Shown here in pieces: positions 21,201 to 30,968 of a DNA stretch of 64,000 bases; the first letter of the stretch is position 1; each line of letters begins with the position of its first letter. The stretch is from an uncultured Pelagibacteraceae bacterium (GTDB lineage Bacteria; Pseudomonadota; Alphaproteobacteria; Pelagibacterales; Pelagibacteraceae): the NCBI GenBank assembly GCA_902537895.1, contig CACBCU010000004.1, positions 1 through 64,000 of the forward strand, in the 5' to 3' direction. The notes beneath the pieces are model-generated. The model was not told where the DNA came from, did no database searches, and was given only the letters and a program-made list of their open reading frames with translations. A program made the position numbers and the translations under genes.

Positions 21201-22496
21201 ATGATTGATACAAAAGACGAGATAATTAAGTATTTTAAATCAGGTTTTAAAGAGTCCAAAAATTTTAAAATTGGAATTGAACATGAAAAATTTTTATTTG
21301 ATAATAAAAGTAATAAAAGATTGGATTATCTCAAAACAAAAGAGATGTTTTCAGCTCTTATTGAATTTGGTTGGAACCCAATTGTTGAACAAGATAATAT
21401 CATAGGTCTTAATAAAGGCGGAAAAAATATCACTTTAGAACCAGGTAATCAAATAGAGCTATCTGGTGATAAGCTTAATAACATTCATGAGGGTTGTGCA
21501 GAATCACAGGATTATTTGTTTGAACTAAAACAAGTTACAAAAAAACTTGGAATTAATATTGTAAGTGCTGGGTTCGATCCAATCTCTAAACTTACAGAAA
21601 TACCAAATAATCCAAAGCAAAGGTATAAATTGATGACAAAGGATATGCCTTTAGGAGGTAGCTTAAGTTTGGATATGATGTATAGAACTTGTGGGACTCA
21701 GATAAATTTAGATTACAATTCAGAGGAAGATTTTATTAAAAAATTTAAGATTGTTAATTCAATAGTCCCGATCTCAATAGCATTATTTGCTAATTCTTCT
21801 ATAGTCGAAAAAAAACAAACAAGATACTTATCTTATCGCTCTAAAGTTTGGCAAAATACCTCGAGAGGAGGATTGCCGAAAATATTTTTTGATGATTTAG
21901 ATTTTGAGAAATATGCTGATTTCATAATTAACTTTCCAATATTATTTATTCAGGATGGATTAAGATATATTTCTGGTAAAAATTATAAATTTAGTAATTT
22001 TATGAATGGAGAAATAAATGAAATTAATAACAGACTTCCCTCTCAAAATGATTTGTCTACTCATTTAAGTACGATATTTACAGAAAATAGATTAAAAAAA
22101 TATATAGAAGTAAGGTCCATGGATACTTGTGGATGGGATTGCTTGTGTTCAGGTCCAGCCTTTTTTGTTGGCATGCTTTACGGAAATCTGGATGAAGTTT
22201 ATGAATTAGTCTCTAAGTGGGATAAAGAAAAAATCATTAATGCTTATTTAGAAGCACCTCATAAAGGTTTCAATACTCAGTTAATGGGCAAAGATCTTTT
22301 TTATTGGTCTTCAACTTTATTAGATTTATCAAAAAAAGGACTTGAAAAAAGGGACATTCTTAATAAAGGTGGAAGGAATGAAGTTATATTCTTAAGTCAT
22401 TTAAAAAAAATCATTAATAATAGAACAACAAATGCTGACCATATGATAAGTAAATTTTCTAAAAATGAAGATTTAAATGAATTATATGACAAATAA
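21201..22496 (+). CDS. gshA: Glutamate-cysteine ligase (plant/alphaproteobacterial type)
   Basis: IGIEHEKFLFD, EPGNQIELSGD, MMYRTCGTQINLDY, EVRSMDTCGWD motifs. Confidence 0.88.
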   Translation: MIDTKDEIIKYFKSGFKESKNFKIGIEHEKFLFDNKSNKRLDYLKTKEMFSALIEFGWNPIVEQDNIIGLNKGGKNITLEPGNQIELSGDKLNNIHEGCAESQDYLFELKQVTKKLGINIVSAGFDPISKLTEIPNNPKQRYKLMTKDMPLGGSLSLDMMYRTCGTQINLDYNSEEDFIKKFKIVNSIVPISIALFANSSIVEKKQTRYLSYRSKVWQNTSRGGLPKIFFDDLDFEKYADFIINFPILFIQDGLRYISGKNYKFSNFMNGEINEINNRLPSQNDLSTHLSTIFTENRLKKYIEVRSMDTCGWDCLCSGPAFFVGMLYGNLDEVYELVSKWDKEKIINAYLEAPHKGFNTQLMGKDLFYWSSTLLDLSKKGLEKRDILNKGGRNEVIFLSHLKKIINNRTTNADHMISKFSKNEDLNELYDK

Positions 22497-23412
22497 AATA
22501 GTTGCTATTCAAGGAAACCATCCAACAAGTCTCAACCCTTTAACAGATACAACTGTATTTTTAGCTAATGAAATACAAAAAAAAAATTATAAAATTTTCT
22601 ATTACGAGCCAAAAAATTTATCCATAATAAACTCAAAAGTTTTGGCAGATGGTTTTTTTATTAAATTTGAATATAAAAAAAAAAGTTTTTTTAAAATTTT
22701 AAAAAACATAAAATTGGATCTTTCTAAGTGTAAGTTTGTATTAATTAGGCAAGATCCTCCTTTTAACTTGGAATATATTTCATCAACTTTCATTTTAGAT
22801 ACAATTAAAAATAATGTTAAAATTATTAATGATCCAACTTCAATTAGAAATGTTTCTGAAAAACTTTATTCCACTAACTTTCAAAAATTTATGCCTAAAA
22901 CAATATTTACTCAGAGTATTCATGAAATTAAAAGTTTTTTTAATAAAAATAGGAAAATTGTTATAAAACCAATCCACAGTTTCAGCGGCAACGATATTCA
23001 TCTTATTGAAATTTTTAGATCTAAATTTATAAGTAAATTTATAAAAAAACATGGGTATGTCATGTGCCAAAAATTTTTACCTAAAATTAGAAATGGCGAT
23101 AAAAGGGTGTTTATAATCAATGGTAAGGTATGTGGAGCTATATCCAGAATTCCAAAAAAAGGGTCCTTTTTGAGCAATATGAGTAAAGGAGCTAAGCCAG
23201 TAAATATAAATTTAACAAGAAATGAAAAGAAAATATCAAATATTGTTGGAAAAGATTTAAAAAAAAAAAATATTTTTTTTGCTGGTATCGATTTTATCGA
23301 TCAAAAACTTAATGGGGATATCAATATTACCTCTCCTACTGGGTTAAAAACTTTTTATGATCTTTCAAAAATTAATCTTGCTAAAACTTTTTGGAAAGAA
23401 CTTAAAGCGTGA
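22486..23412 (+). CDS. gshB: Glutathione synthetase-like ATP-grasp protein
   Basis: LIRQDPPFNLEYISSTFILD, VIKPIHSFSGNDIHLI, GDKRVFIINGKVCGAISRIP; follows gshA. Confidence 0.88.
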   Translation: MTNKIVAIQGNHPTSLNPLTDTTVFLANEIQKKNYKIFYYEPKNLSIINSKVLADGFFIKFEYKKKSFFKILKNIKLDLSKCKFVLIRQDPPFNLEYISSTFILDTIKNNVKIINDPTSIRNVSEKLYSTNFQKFMPKTIFTQSIHEIKSFFNKNRKIVIKPIHSFSGNDIHLIEIFRSKFISKFIKKHGYVMCQKFLPKIRNGDKRVFIINGKVCGAISRIPKKGSFLSNMSKGAKPVNINLTRNEKKISNIVGKDLKKKNIFFAGIDFIDQKLNGDINITSPTGLKTFYDLSKINLAKTFWKELKA

Positions 23413-24269
23413 AAAATTTAACTGCTCAGCAAAAAGGCTCTTTGCTTGCTTTTATAGCTGTAATGTTTATCACACCAGATTCATTATTTATAAGGCTTTC
23501 AAACCTTGATACTTGGGGTCTAGTTTTTTATAGAGGTATCATACCTTTTTTAACTGTTTTTTTTGGAATGTTGTTAATTTACAAACTAAATTTCTTTAAG
23601 ATTCTTTTTAACTCTGGTATTCATGGAATAATATACATCGTAACTTTCAGTATAACAAATATTACTTTTGTTGTTTCAATTCAAAATACAAATGTTGCAA
23701 ACACTCTTGTTATGATTGCAACTGCACCAATGTTATCTGCAATTCTTAGTGCTATTTTTTTAAAGGAGCCACCTGATCGTAAAACATTGATTTCAATTAT
23801 AATTACTTTTCTTGCTATAGTTTATATTTTTTTCGACTCTCTAAAAGTTGGAAATTTTTATGGAGATATTTTAGGTTTTATAACTGCTTTTGGTTTGGCT
23901 GTAGGCGCTATAACAATTAGGTCTGCTAAAACAAAAAACTTAGTACCTGCAGCTGTAATAGGTAAATTATTTGTTGCTTCTTTTGCCTTATTTTTTATTG
24001 AGAGTTTTGCACTTATAGATAAAGATTTTTTTATTGTTCCTCTAATGTGTATTTTGTGTGTTGCAATACCATTTGTGCTTGTGACTATTGCCCCAAGATT
24101 TATACCAGCGGCTGAAGTTAATCTTTTTTTTCTACTAGAAACTATTATTGGCCCTATTTGGGTCTGGGTTATTATTAAGGAGCAACCAAGTTTAGAGACA
24201 CTCCAAGGCGGAGCAATTATAATTACTACCATCGCAATACATTCATTTTTAAAGTTAAGAAAAACTTAA
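23409..24269 (+). CDS. EamA/DMT-family transporter
   Basis: Ten hydrophobic segments, EamA-like repeat; GTG start overlapping gshB stop. Confidence 0.82.
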   Translation: MKNLTAQQKGSLLAFIAVMFITPDSLFIRLSNLDTWGLVFYRGIIPFLTVFFGMLLIYKLNFFKILFNSGIHGIIYIVTFSITNITFVVSIQNTNVANTLVMIATAPMLSAILSAIFLKEPPDRKTLISIIITFLAIVYIFFDSLKVGNFYGDILGFITAFGLAVGAITIRSAKTKNLVPAAVIGKLFVASFALFFIESFALIDKDFFIVPLMCILCVAIPFVLVTIAPRFIPAAEVNLFFLLETIIGPIWVWVIIKEQPSLETLQGGAIIITTIAIHSFLKLRKT

Positions 24270-24325
24270 ACTTGTCACAATTAAGACTTGATTTAATAAT
24301 ACATCGCGAATAGTTACTGAAATTT

Positions 24326-25672
24326 ATGAATAAAGTTCTAAAAAATTCTTGGGCATTATTTTTGGGTATGGGCTGTATTATGATGGCCTATGGCTTTCAA
24401 GGTTCTCTCTTGGGGGTAAGAGCAGTGCAAGAAGAATTTAGTTTAACATCAACTGGTTTCATGATGTCGGGATATTTTGTTGGATATTTTATAGGTGCAG
24501 CAACTATCCCTAATTTTATATCTAGAGTCGGACACATTAGAGTTTTTGCGGCATTTGCATCATTGTCTTCTTTGGTCATTTTAATTCACTCAATAATTGT
24601 TAACCCTTTAGTATGGTTTTTTTTACGAGTTCTGACTGGGATAAGTATGGTTTGTATCTATACTGTTGCTGAGAGCTGGCTTAACGATAGGTCAAGTAAC
24701 AAAAATAGAGGAAGTGTATTGTCCATCTACATGGTCATACTTTATGGAACAATGGGAATTGGGATGTTTTTACTAAACTTTAGTAGTCCTCTAAATTTCC
24801 AGCCTTTTATTCTAGTTTCTGTAATTACATCAGTTGCTCTAATTCCTATTTTGCTAACTAAAAAAAAACCACCAACATTTAAAAGAATTAAAGTTATGAC
24901 ACTTAAAGATCTCTATGAATCATCTCCTTTTGGAATGGTAAGCTCTTTTTTTTATGGAACTATACAAGCAGCACTTTTTACTCTTTTAGCTGTGTACGCG
25001 ACCTCAATGAATTTTACGATATTAGAAATTTCAATTGTAACATTTCTGCTGGCTATATCTGGGGCTGTTTCTCAATTTCCAGTAGGAAAAATATCAGATA
25101 TGTATGATCGACGAAAAGTAATAGTTTTTGCTAGTTTTGGTGCGGCAGCTTTTGCAATTATAACAATTTTATTTACTAGACAGATGTATTTACCAGGTGG
25201 ACTTGCTACAAGTAAAACCTGGTTCTATATTTTCTTGGTTCTTTTTTCTTTTTGTAGTTTACCAATGTTTTCTTTAATTTTAGCTCATACTAATGATTTC
25301 ATTCCAAAAGAAAAATTTGTAGCTGCAGGTGCAGGTCTCCAATTTGTATTTGGTTTGGGTGCGATGAGTGGTCCATTTTTATGTTCGATATTTATGGATT
25401 TGGTTGGTCCAAATGGATTTTTTGTTTTTTTATTCTTTTTTCATTCAGTAATTGGTTTTTTTGGGATGTATAGAATGAAAGTAAGAAAAACTGTTGAAAA
25501 TCCTGATTCTCAATTTGTAGCAATGCCCCAAACAATTACACCAGCTGGTATTGAGCTAAATCCATCAACAGAACACATAGAAGAGCCTTATTCTGATAAG
25601 GTTAAAGAGATACTTGAAAGAAAAGGTGTAAAATATAAAAAAGAGGATGAACAGGTTAAAACAGATAATTAG
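24326..25672 (+). CDS. Major facilitator superfamily transporter (YcaD-like)
   Basis: About 12 TM helices, GKISDMYDRRKVI loop motif, charged cytoplasmic tail. Confidence 0.85.
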   Translation: MNKVLKNSWALFLGMGCIMMAYGFQGSLLGVRAVQEEFSLTSTGFMMSGYFVGYFIGAATIPNFISRVGHIRVFAAFASLSSLVILIHSIIVNPLVWFFLRVLTGISMVCIYTVAESWLNDRSSNKNRGSVLSIYMVILYGTMGIGMFLLNFSSPLNFQPFILVSVITSVALIPILLTKKKPPTFKRIKVMTLKDLYESSPFGMVSSFFYGTIQAALFTLLAVYATSMNFTILEISIVTFLLAISGAVSQFPVGKISDMYDRRKVIVFASFGAAAFAIITILFTRQMYLPGGLATSKTWFYIFLVLFSFCSLPMFSLILAHTNDFIPKEKFVAAGAGLQFVFGLGAMSGPFLCSIFMDLVGPNGFFVFLFFFHSVIGFFGMYRMKVRKTVENPDSQFVAMPQTITPAGIELNPSTEHIEEPYSDKVKEILERKGVKYKKEDEQVKTDN

Positions 25673-25786
25673 CTTATTTAATTATCCCTTACAGGTTGTA
25701 GCTTTGAAAGCTTAAGTTTTAAATAATATTTTTAAAATTTTTATTGAATAATAATTATTTCTCTAGTGAAATAATGTTTTTACAAA

Positions 25787-26521
25787 ATGAAAACGAAAAA
25801 AAAGTCACGAACTAGAGTGAGTAAAGAAAAGCATGGACTTTCAAAGCTTGCTTCCTTTACTACAAAATCTATTACCTCTGCAATATCAAATTATAAAAAA
25901 AATAAAGAACAAAATAAAATTAGGGCAATAAAATTACAAAAACTTGAGGAAAGAAATTCTTATTTTAAAGAAAAAAAAGAATTAAAAATTTGGGAAGACA
26001 AATTAATCAAAGAAAATAATAAATTAAAAATAAGTGAAGATGAAATAAGATTGAAGGAAAAAGAAATAAAATTAAAAGATGAAAAACAAAAAATTGAAAG
26101 CGAAAGATTGGTAAGAAAAGATGAAGAGTTAGTTCTGGTAGCAAAAGAGATAAGAGAAAAAGAAAAACAATTGAAAATAAGAGAAGAAGAACAAAATAGA
26201 AAAGATATTGACTTAAAAGTCAGAGAAGATGAGCTACATCAAAGAGATCTTAGAGAACAAAGACGTAAAACTAGAGAAGCTAAAAAATTAAGAGAAGAGC
26301 AAGATAAGGAGAAAGAAATTGAATATATAAAAATTAGAGAGTGGGAAGATAAATTTGATAGAGATCAAAAAATAAAGGAACAGGAGGAAATGAGAAGAGA
26401 GCAAAGATTAATACAAAAAGAGATGGAAAGACGTGCTAAATTTGACAATATAGATAATAATTCAGAAAGTTCTTTTAGCCAGTTAGAAAAATTTAATATC
26501 GACAAATCGAAAAAGAACTAA
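25787..26521 (+). CDS. Highly charged heptad-repeat coiled-coil protein of unknown function
   Basis: K/E/R-rich helix of about 170 aa with 7-residue spacing of I/L positions; no recognised domain. Confidence 0.7.
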   Translation: MKTKKKSRTRVSKEKHGLSKLASFTTKSITSAISNYKKNKEQNKIRAIKLQKLEERNSYFKEKKELKIWEDKLIKENNKLKISEDEIRLKEKEIKLKDEKQKIESERLVRKDEELVLVAKEIREKEKQLKIREEEQNRKDIDLKVREDELHQRDLREQRRKTREAKKLREEQDKEKEIEYIKIREWEDKFDRDQKIKEQEEMRREQRLIQKEMERRAKFDNIDNNSESSFSQLEKFNIDKSKKN

Positions 26522-26536
26522 GAAAGATCGATCGCT

Positions 26537-27652
26537 TTATTGTTTTGGAAAGTAATCTTTTAAATCGCCTTCTCTAAATACATCTGCTGTACTACAATGA
26601 AGTCCACCTCCAAACGCATACGCATCTCTTAAATCAATCGGAATAACTTCCATCCCTAATTTATCAAGCTGTTCTGCTTGATATTTTTCACTTTTTTCTA
26701 CACAGACTGTTTTTGGATCTAAAACTAATACATTCATTGAAAGCCAAACTGAGGAATAACAAAGAGGTGGTGGTTCATTGTGTGCCGGTTGGGCAGCATC
26801 AATTATTTCCCATCCATTTTTCTCAAAAAGTTTTCTTTGTTCCTTTGGTAATCTTCTTTGAGGGTTATTAATTATTAATCCTTCTTTAATGGGTGTAAAA
26901 GTAGCATCTATGTGGATTGGATATGGGTCACCCGGAAAGTTTACAGCATGAACTCTATGGTCTTTATAGTGTCTTTTTAACCAATCTATACCTTTTAAAT
27001 TTGTGGTAAATCCATGTTGAACTATTAAATCTTTTCCAAATCTTAAAACATCTGCAGCATCAAATAAAGGTTCCTCTTCTGTAGTTACAAAAAATTTTTC
27101 TTCAGTCCATTTAAGTCTTTTTTGTATGCCAATTTTATCTGATAAATAATCTTTTCTATAATCAGCATCAGTCAATCTTGGCTTAGGAGCAGACTCATGT
27201 CTCATATTTAGATCCTCCTCAAAATACTTTTTTAAAAGAGGTCGATAACATAAATATTCAAACCATCTACATCTATAGCTCATTGTAGCTTCCAGGATTT
27301 CGTTTCCAACTGTAAGGAGAACATCCCTTGGAGGCATACAACCAAACATTGTTTCTGCTTTCCAATCTGGTGTAGAAATTTTTTGATTAAAATTAATTGG
27401 TTCTGGTCTATCAACTTTTATACCCTTTTTTTCTAAAACATTTGAAAAATTATTTAATAGTTCGTTTGCTTTGTCCACAGTGTCTTTCATTCTTGGACCA
27501 AATTTTCCTCTCATGTCCGAGTCCTCTGGAACTTTTGCGTCTAAAGCGGGTTCAGGTGCAGGTATACAAGTACCATCTGCCCTACCCACTATTACATGTT
27601 TTAGTGGATCCCATTCGTTCCAGCTATTTACTATTGTGTTTTTTTTAACCAT
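26537..27652 (-). CDS. Glycine amidinotransferase-like (AGAT family) protein
   Basis: NSWNEWDPLKHVIVGRADG, PIHIDATFTPI and GGGLHCSTADVFREG catalytic His and Cys motifs. Confidence 0.83.
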   Translation of the reverse strand: MVKKNTIVNSWNEWDPLKHVIVGRADGTCIPAPEPALDAKVPEDSDMRGKFGPRMKDTVDKANELLNNFSNVLEKKGIKVDRPEPINFNQKISTPDWKAETMFGCMPPRDVLLTVGNEILEATMSYRCRWFEYLCYRPLLKKYFEEDLNMRHESAPKPRLTDADYRKDYLSDKIGIQKRLKWTEEKFFVTTEEEPLFDAADVLRFGKDLIVQHGFTTNLKGIDWLKRHYKDHRVHAVNFPGDPYPIHIDATFTPIKEGLIINNPQRRLPKEQRKLFEKNGWEIIDAAQPAHNEPPPLCYSSVWLSMNVLVLDPKTVCVEKSEKYQAEQLDKLGMEVIPIDLRDAYAFGGGLHCSTADVFREGDLKDYFPKQ

Positions 27653-27697
27653 TTCATCTGATAACTAGTGATATATTTTTTTTTTTTCAATGAAATT

Positions 27698-28603
27698 TTA
27701 ATTTAATGCGATGTGTCTCTTATTCCATCTCATTATTAAACTATAATAAAAAAGTGAGATAAAAAGAAAAAATCCACCGACTATTGTGTTTGTTGTTGGA
27801 ATTTCATTTATGCCAAATAATGGTAGCCAAACCCAAAAAATTCCACCTATTACTTCAGTCAATGATAGTAAAGTTAATTCTGCTGCAGGAATTGCTTTTG
27901 ATCCAATTGCATATAAAATCATTCCCATACACACCAAGGTTCCATGTAGCGAGAACAATGAGGAGTTATAACTTGTCGAAAAAAATGGTTGGTTTTTAAA
28001 TAATATTACTGAAGCAGCTAAAACAAAACAAAACAAACCAGCAATAGCTACTGTTGTAAACTTAGGAGTTTCTTTTCTCCATCTCAAAGTCACAGAAAAT
28101 ATTGAAAAACCAATAGAAGAGGTAATACCGAAAATAAATCCTACAATCGAATTTTTTTCATTATTTCCAATAGCCATAATTACAATTCCTATTGTCGCAA
28201 TAAATATTGAAATCCATACATTTAGGCTAATTTTTTCCTTTAAAAAAAGAAATGCAAGTAAAGCAGTAAAAAAAGGCATTGCAGCTAAACATAATAAAGT
28301 GATTGCTGCACTAGTATTCGTTATTGAGTAAATAAATGAAATCATAGCCACACCTAACCCGCAACCACCAATTATTCCTGATTTACCTACTTTTTTATAA
28401 TTTTTATAAAAATTTAGACCTTCCTCAAAATATAAATAAAGATTTAAAAGAATAAAAATCGTTAAACCCCTTCCAAAGATATACTGCCACGGCACTAGAT
28501 TAGGGTCATTCATATATCTTACTACTAGAGGACCAAATGACCAGATAAGACCTGCAAATAATACAATTGGAACTGCTATTTTTTCATTTTTAAGTTCTAA
28601 CAT
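27698..28603 (-). CDS. EamA/DMT-family transporter
   Basis: Ten TM segments, EamA repeat with PFFTALLAFLFLKEKIS. Confidence 0.85.
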   Translation of the reverse strand: MLELKNEKIAVPIVLFAGLIWSFGPLVVRYMNDPNLVPWQYIFGRGLTIFILLNLYLYFEEGLNFYKNYKKVGKSGIIGGCGLGVAMISFIYSITNTSAAITLLCLAAMPFFTALLAFLFLKEKISLNVWISIFIATIGIVIMAIGNNEKNSIVGFIFGITSSIGFSIFSVTLRWRKETPKFTTVAIAGLFCFVLAASVILFKNQPFFSTSYNSSLFSLHGTLVCMGMILYAIGSKAIPAAELTLLSLTEVIGGIFWVWLPLFGINEIPTTNTIVGGFFLFISLFYYSLIMRWNKRHIALN

Positions 28604-28739
28604 TTATACGTATTTAATTCTATTTAGTTTCAACTACAACAAAAATAAATATTGTGGAAAAAAAAATTTTCATTTTTTGACACTTTTTAATATTTAAAAG
28701 GTAAATGGTAAGGTTTATACTTTATTGTATATAAGAAAT

Positions 28740-29138
28740 ATGGATTTGGAAATAATAAATATCGCAGCTAATTCAAAAAATAATAAGGATATTAAAAATC
28801 ATACTCACTATTCAAAGTTAAAAAATTCTACATGTGGAGATGAAATTCAAATAAAATTGATAATAAAAGAAGATAAGATAATTAATTTTGGTTATCAAAC
28901 AGCCTCTTGTATATATTGTCAAGCATCTGCAAGCCTACTTTCAAAGATCTCTATAAATAGCAAAAAAGATAAAATTGTTAAGTTATGTGATGATGCAAAA
29001 TTATTCTTTTATAAAGATAAAAAAAAATTTAATGATAATCTAAAATTATTTTCAAAATTATTTATAGAAGAGAATTTTGCCCGCAAAGATTGTATATTAT
29101 TACCTTTCAAAGCGCTTAAAAAAATAGTATCTAACTAA
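28740..29138 (+). CDS. Stand-alone IscU/NifU N-terminal-like Fe-S scaffold protein
   Basis: Three Cys in IscU-like spacing: NSTCGDE, SCIYCQAS, ARKDCILLPF; ATG 28740 (track start is TTG). Confidence 0.75.
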   Translation: MDLEIINIAANSKNNKDIKNHTHYSKLKNSTCGDEIQIKLIIKEDKIINFGYQTASCIYCQASASLLSKISINSKKDKIVKLCDDAKLFFYKDKKKFNDNLKLFSKLFIEENFARKDCILLPFKALKKIVSN

Positions 29139-29143
29139 TTCTT

Positions 29144-29608
29144 ATGGGTAATATCAAGCAATCCTTCTTAGCGGGTTTATTTTCGATAATTACAATTGGA
29201 ATACTAACCGGGCTAACTTACAAAACTGAATTGGGTATTTTTTTATTAGCCTCTTTTGGATCATCAATGGTTTTATTATATGGATATCCTGAAAGTCCAT
29301 TCGCTCAACCTAAAAATGTATTTTTTGGACACGTCACAACTACTTTGGTAGGATTATTTGTTTTATATCTAATCCCGCTTCCAATATTTTTAACAATCCC
29401 TTTAGCTGTAGGTTTGGGGGTAGGCTTGATGATATTGTTTAATGTTACACATCCACCGGCGGGGGGAAATCCAATTATTGTAATAATTGGTAGTGTCTCA
29501 CTTGATTATCTTTTAAGCCCAGTAATAACTGGCTCTGTGATAATTATTGTTTTTGCGATAGTAATCAATCGTTTTATTTTAAAAAAAATATACCCAAGTA
29601 AAAAATAA
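29144..29608 (+). CDS. HPP family membrane protein
   Basis: FASFGSSMVLLYGYPESPFAQPKN and THPPAGGNP motifs, about 4 TM helices. Confidence 0.82.
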   Translation: MGNIKQSFLAGLFSIITIGILTGLTYKTELGIFLLASFGSSMVLLYGYPESPFAQPKNVFFGHVTTTLVGLFVLYLIPLPIFLTIPLAVGLGVGLMILFNVTHPPAGGNPIIVIIGSVSLDYLLSPVITGSVIIIVFAIVINRFILKKIYPSKK

Positions 29609-29677
29609 TTTATTTGCTTGATCCTTAAAAATAGGGTTAGATGTGGCAATTTAATTTTTAATTACAGAGGAGATTTA

Positions 29678-30877
29678 ATGAAAATATTATGCATATTGTA
29701 TGATGATCCAAAAGGAGGGATGCCAAAATCCTATGCTTTGTCGGAACTTCCAAAAATAGATAAGTATCCTGATGGTATGACGCTTCCTTCACCTAAAGGA
29801 AGAGATTATACACCAGGTCAATTACTAGGATGTGTATCTGGTGAACTTGGTTTAAGAAAATTTTTAGAAAGTAACGGACATGAATTTGTTGTTACAAATA
29901 GTAAAGATGGAGATGGTTGTGAAGCTGATAAACATATAGTTGATGCAGATATCGTTATATCTCAACCATTTTTTCCTTACTACTTAACTAAAGAAAGAAT
30001 AGCTAAAGCCAAAAATTTAAAAATGGCAATAACAGCTGGTATTGGTTCTGACCACGTTGACTTACAAGCAGCAATGGATAACAAAATTGATGTTGTTGAA
30101 GTAACTTATTGTAATTCAAGGTCAGTTGCTGAGCATATTGTTATGATGATTGTCTCTATGGTAAGGGATTATCACAACCAACACCGAATTGTAAATGAGG
30201 GTGGTTGGAATATTGCTGATGCTGTTCAAAGATCTTATGATGTTGAGGGTATGCATATTGGTACTGTTGCGGCAGGAAGAATAGGATTGGATGCGTTAAG
30301 AAAAATGAAACCATTTGATACGCATTTGCATTATTTTGATAGACACAGACTACCTGATAGTGTTGAAAAAGAACTTAATTTAACATTTCATGAAACTGTA
30401 GAATCAATGGTTAAAGTTTGTGACGTAGTAACAATCAACTGTCCACTTCACCCAGAGACAGAAAACTTGTTTGATGATGCTATGATAAGCAAAATGAAAA
30501 AAGGTGCTTATATTGTCAATACAGCTCGAGGAAAAATTTGTAATCGAGATGCAATCGCAAAAGCTCTTAAGAGTGGTCAATTAAGTGGTTATGCTGGTGA
30601 TGTGTGGTTCCCTCAACCTGCACCAAATGATCACGTATGGAGAAGTATGCCAAATCACGGTATGACACCTCACACTTCTGGTACATCTTTAACTGCACAA
30701 TCAAGATATGCAGATGGTGTTAGAGAGATATTAGAATGTTTCTTCGATGGCAAAGAAATTAGAAATCAGTATTTGATTGTCAAAGATGGTCAGTTAGCTG
30801 GTATGGGAGCTCACTCATACAGTAAAGGTTCAGCTACTGGCGGATCTGAAGAAGCAGCGAAATACAAAAAAAAATAA
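29678..30877 (+). CDS. fdh: NAD-dependent formate dehydrogenase
   Basis: D-2-hydroxyacid dehydrogenase fold with FDH motifs (GIGSDHVDLQAA, VTYCNSRSVAEHIVMMI, NCPLHPETENLF, APNDHVWRSMPNHGMTPHTSG); start placed at ATG 29678 after AGAGGAG. Confidence 0.92.
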   Translation: MKILCILYDDPKGGMPKSYALSELPKIDKYPDGMTLPSPKGRDYTPGQLLGCVSGELGLRKFLESNGHEFVVTNSKDGDGCEADKHIVDADIVISQPFFPYYLTKERIAKAKNLKMAITAGIGSDHVDLQAAMDNKIDVVEVTYCNSRSVAEHIVMMIVSMVRDYHNQHRIVNEGGWNIADAVQRSYDVEGMHIGTVAAGRIGLDALRKMKPFDTHLHYFDRHRLPDSVEKELNLTFHETVESMVKVCDVVTINCPLHPETENLFDDAMISKMKKGAYIVNTARGKICNRDAIAKALKSGQLSGYAGDVWFPQPAPNDHVWRSMPNHGMTPHTSGTSLTAQSRYADGVREILECFFDGKEIRNQYLIVKDGQLAGMGAHSYSKGSATGGSEEAAKYKKK

Positions 30878-30893
30878 TTCGTGAATTAAGTTA

Positions 30894-30928
30894 TTAAAGG
30901 TAGCTAATTTTAAATAGGCTACCTTTAA
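30894..30928. terminator. Perfect 11-bp stem hairpin downstream of fdh, no clear T-tract
   Basis: TTAAAGGTAGC ... GCTACCTTTAA. Confidence 0.6.
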
Positions 30929-30968
30929 TACGATGGACTTATCATAACAATTTTGTTTATGATATTTA

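Noticed and set aside
23858-24232. 124-aa minus-strand ORF inside the EamA transporter
   Set aside because: Antisense to a transporter with coherent membrane topology; no independent support.
27679-27690. Poly-T run between the amidinotransferase and EamA genes as a terminator
   Set aside because: No stem precedes it on either strand; probably AT-rich intergenic sequence.
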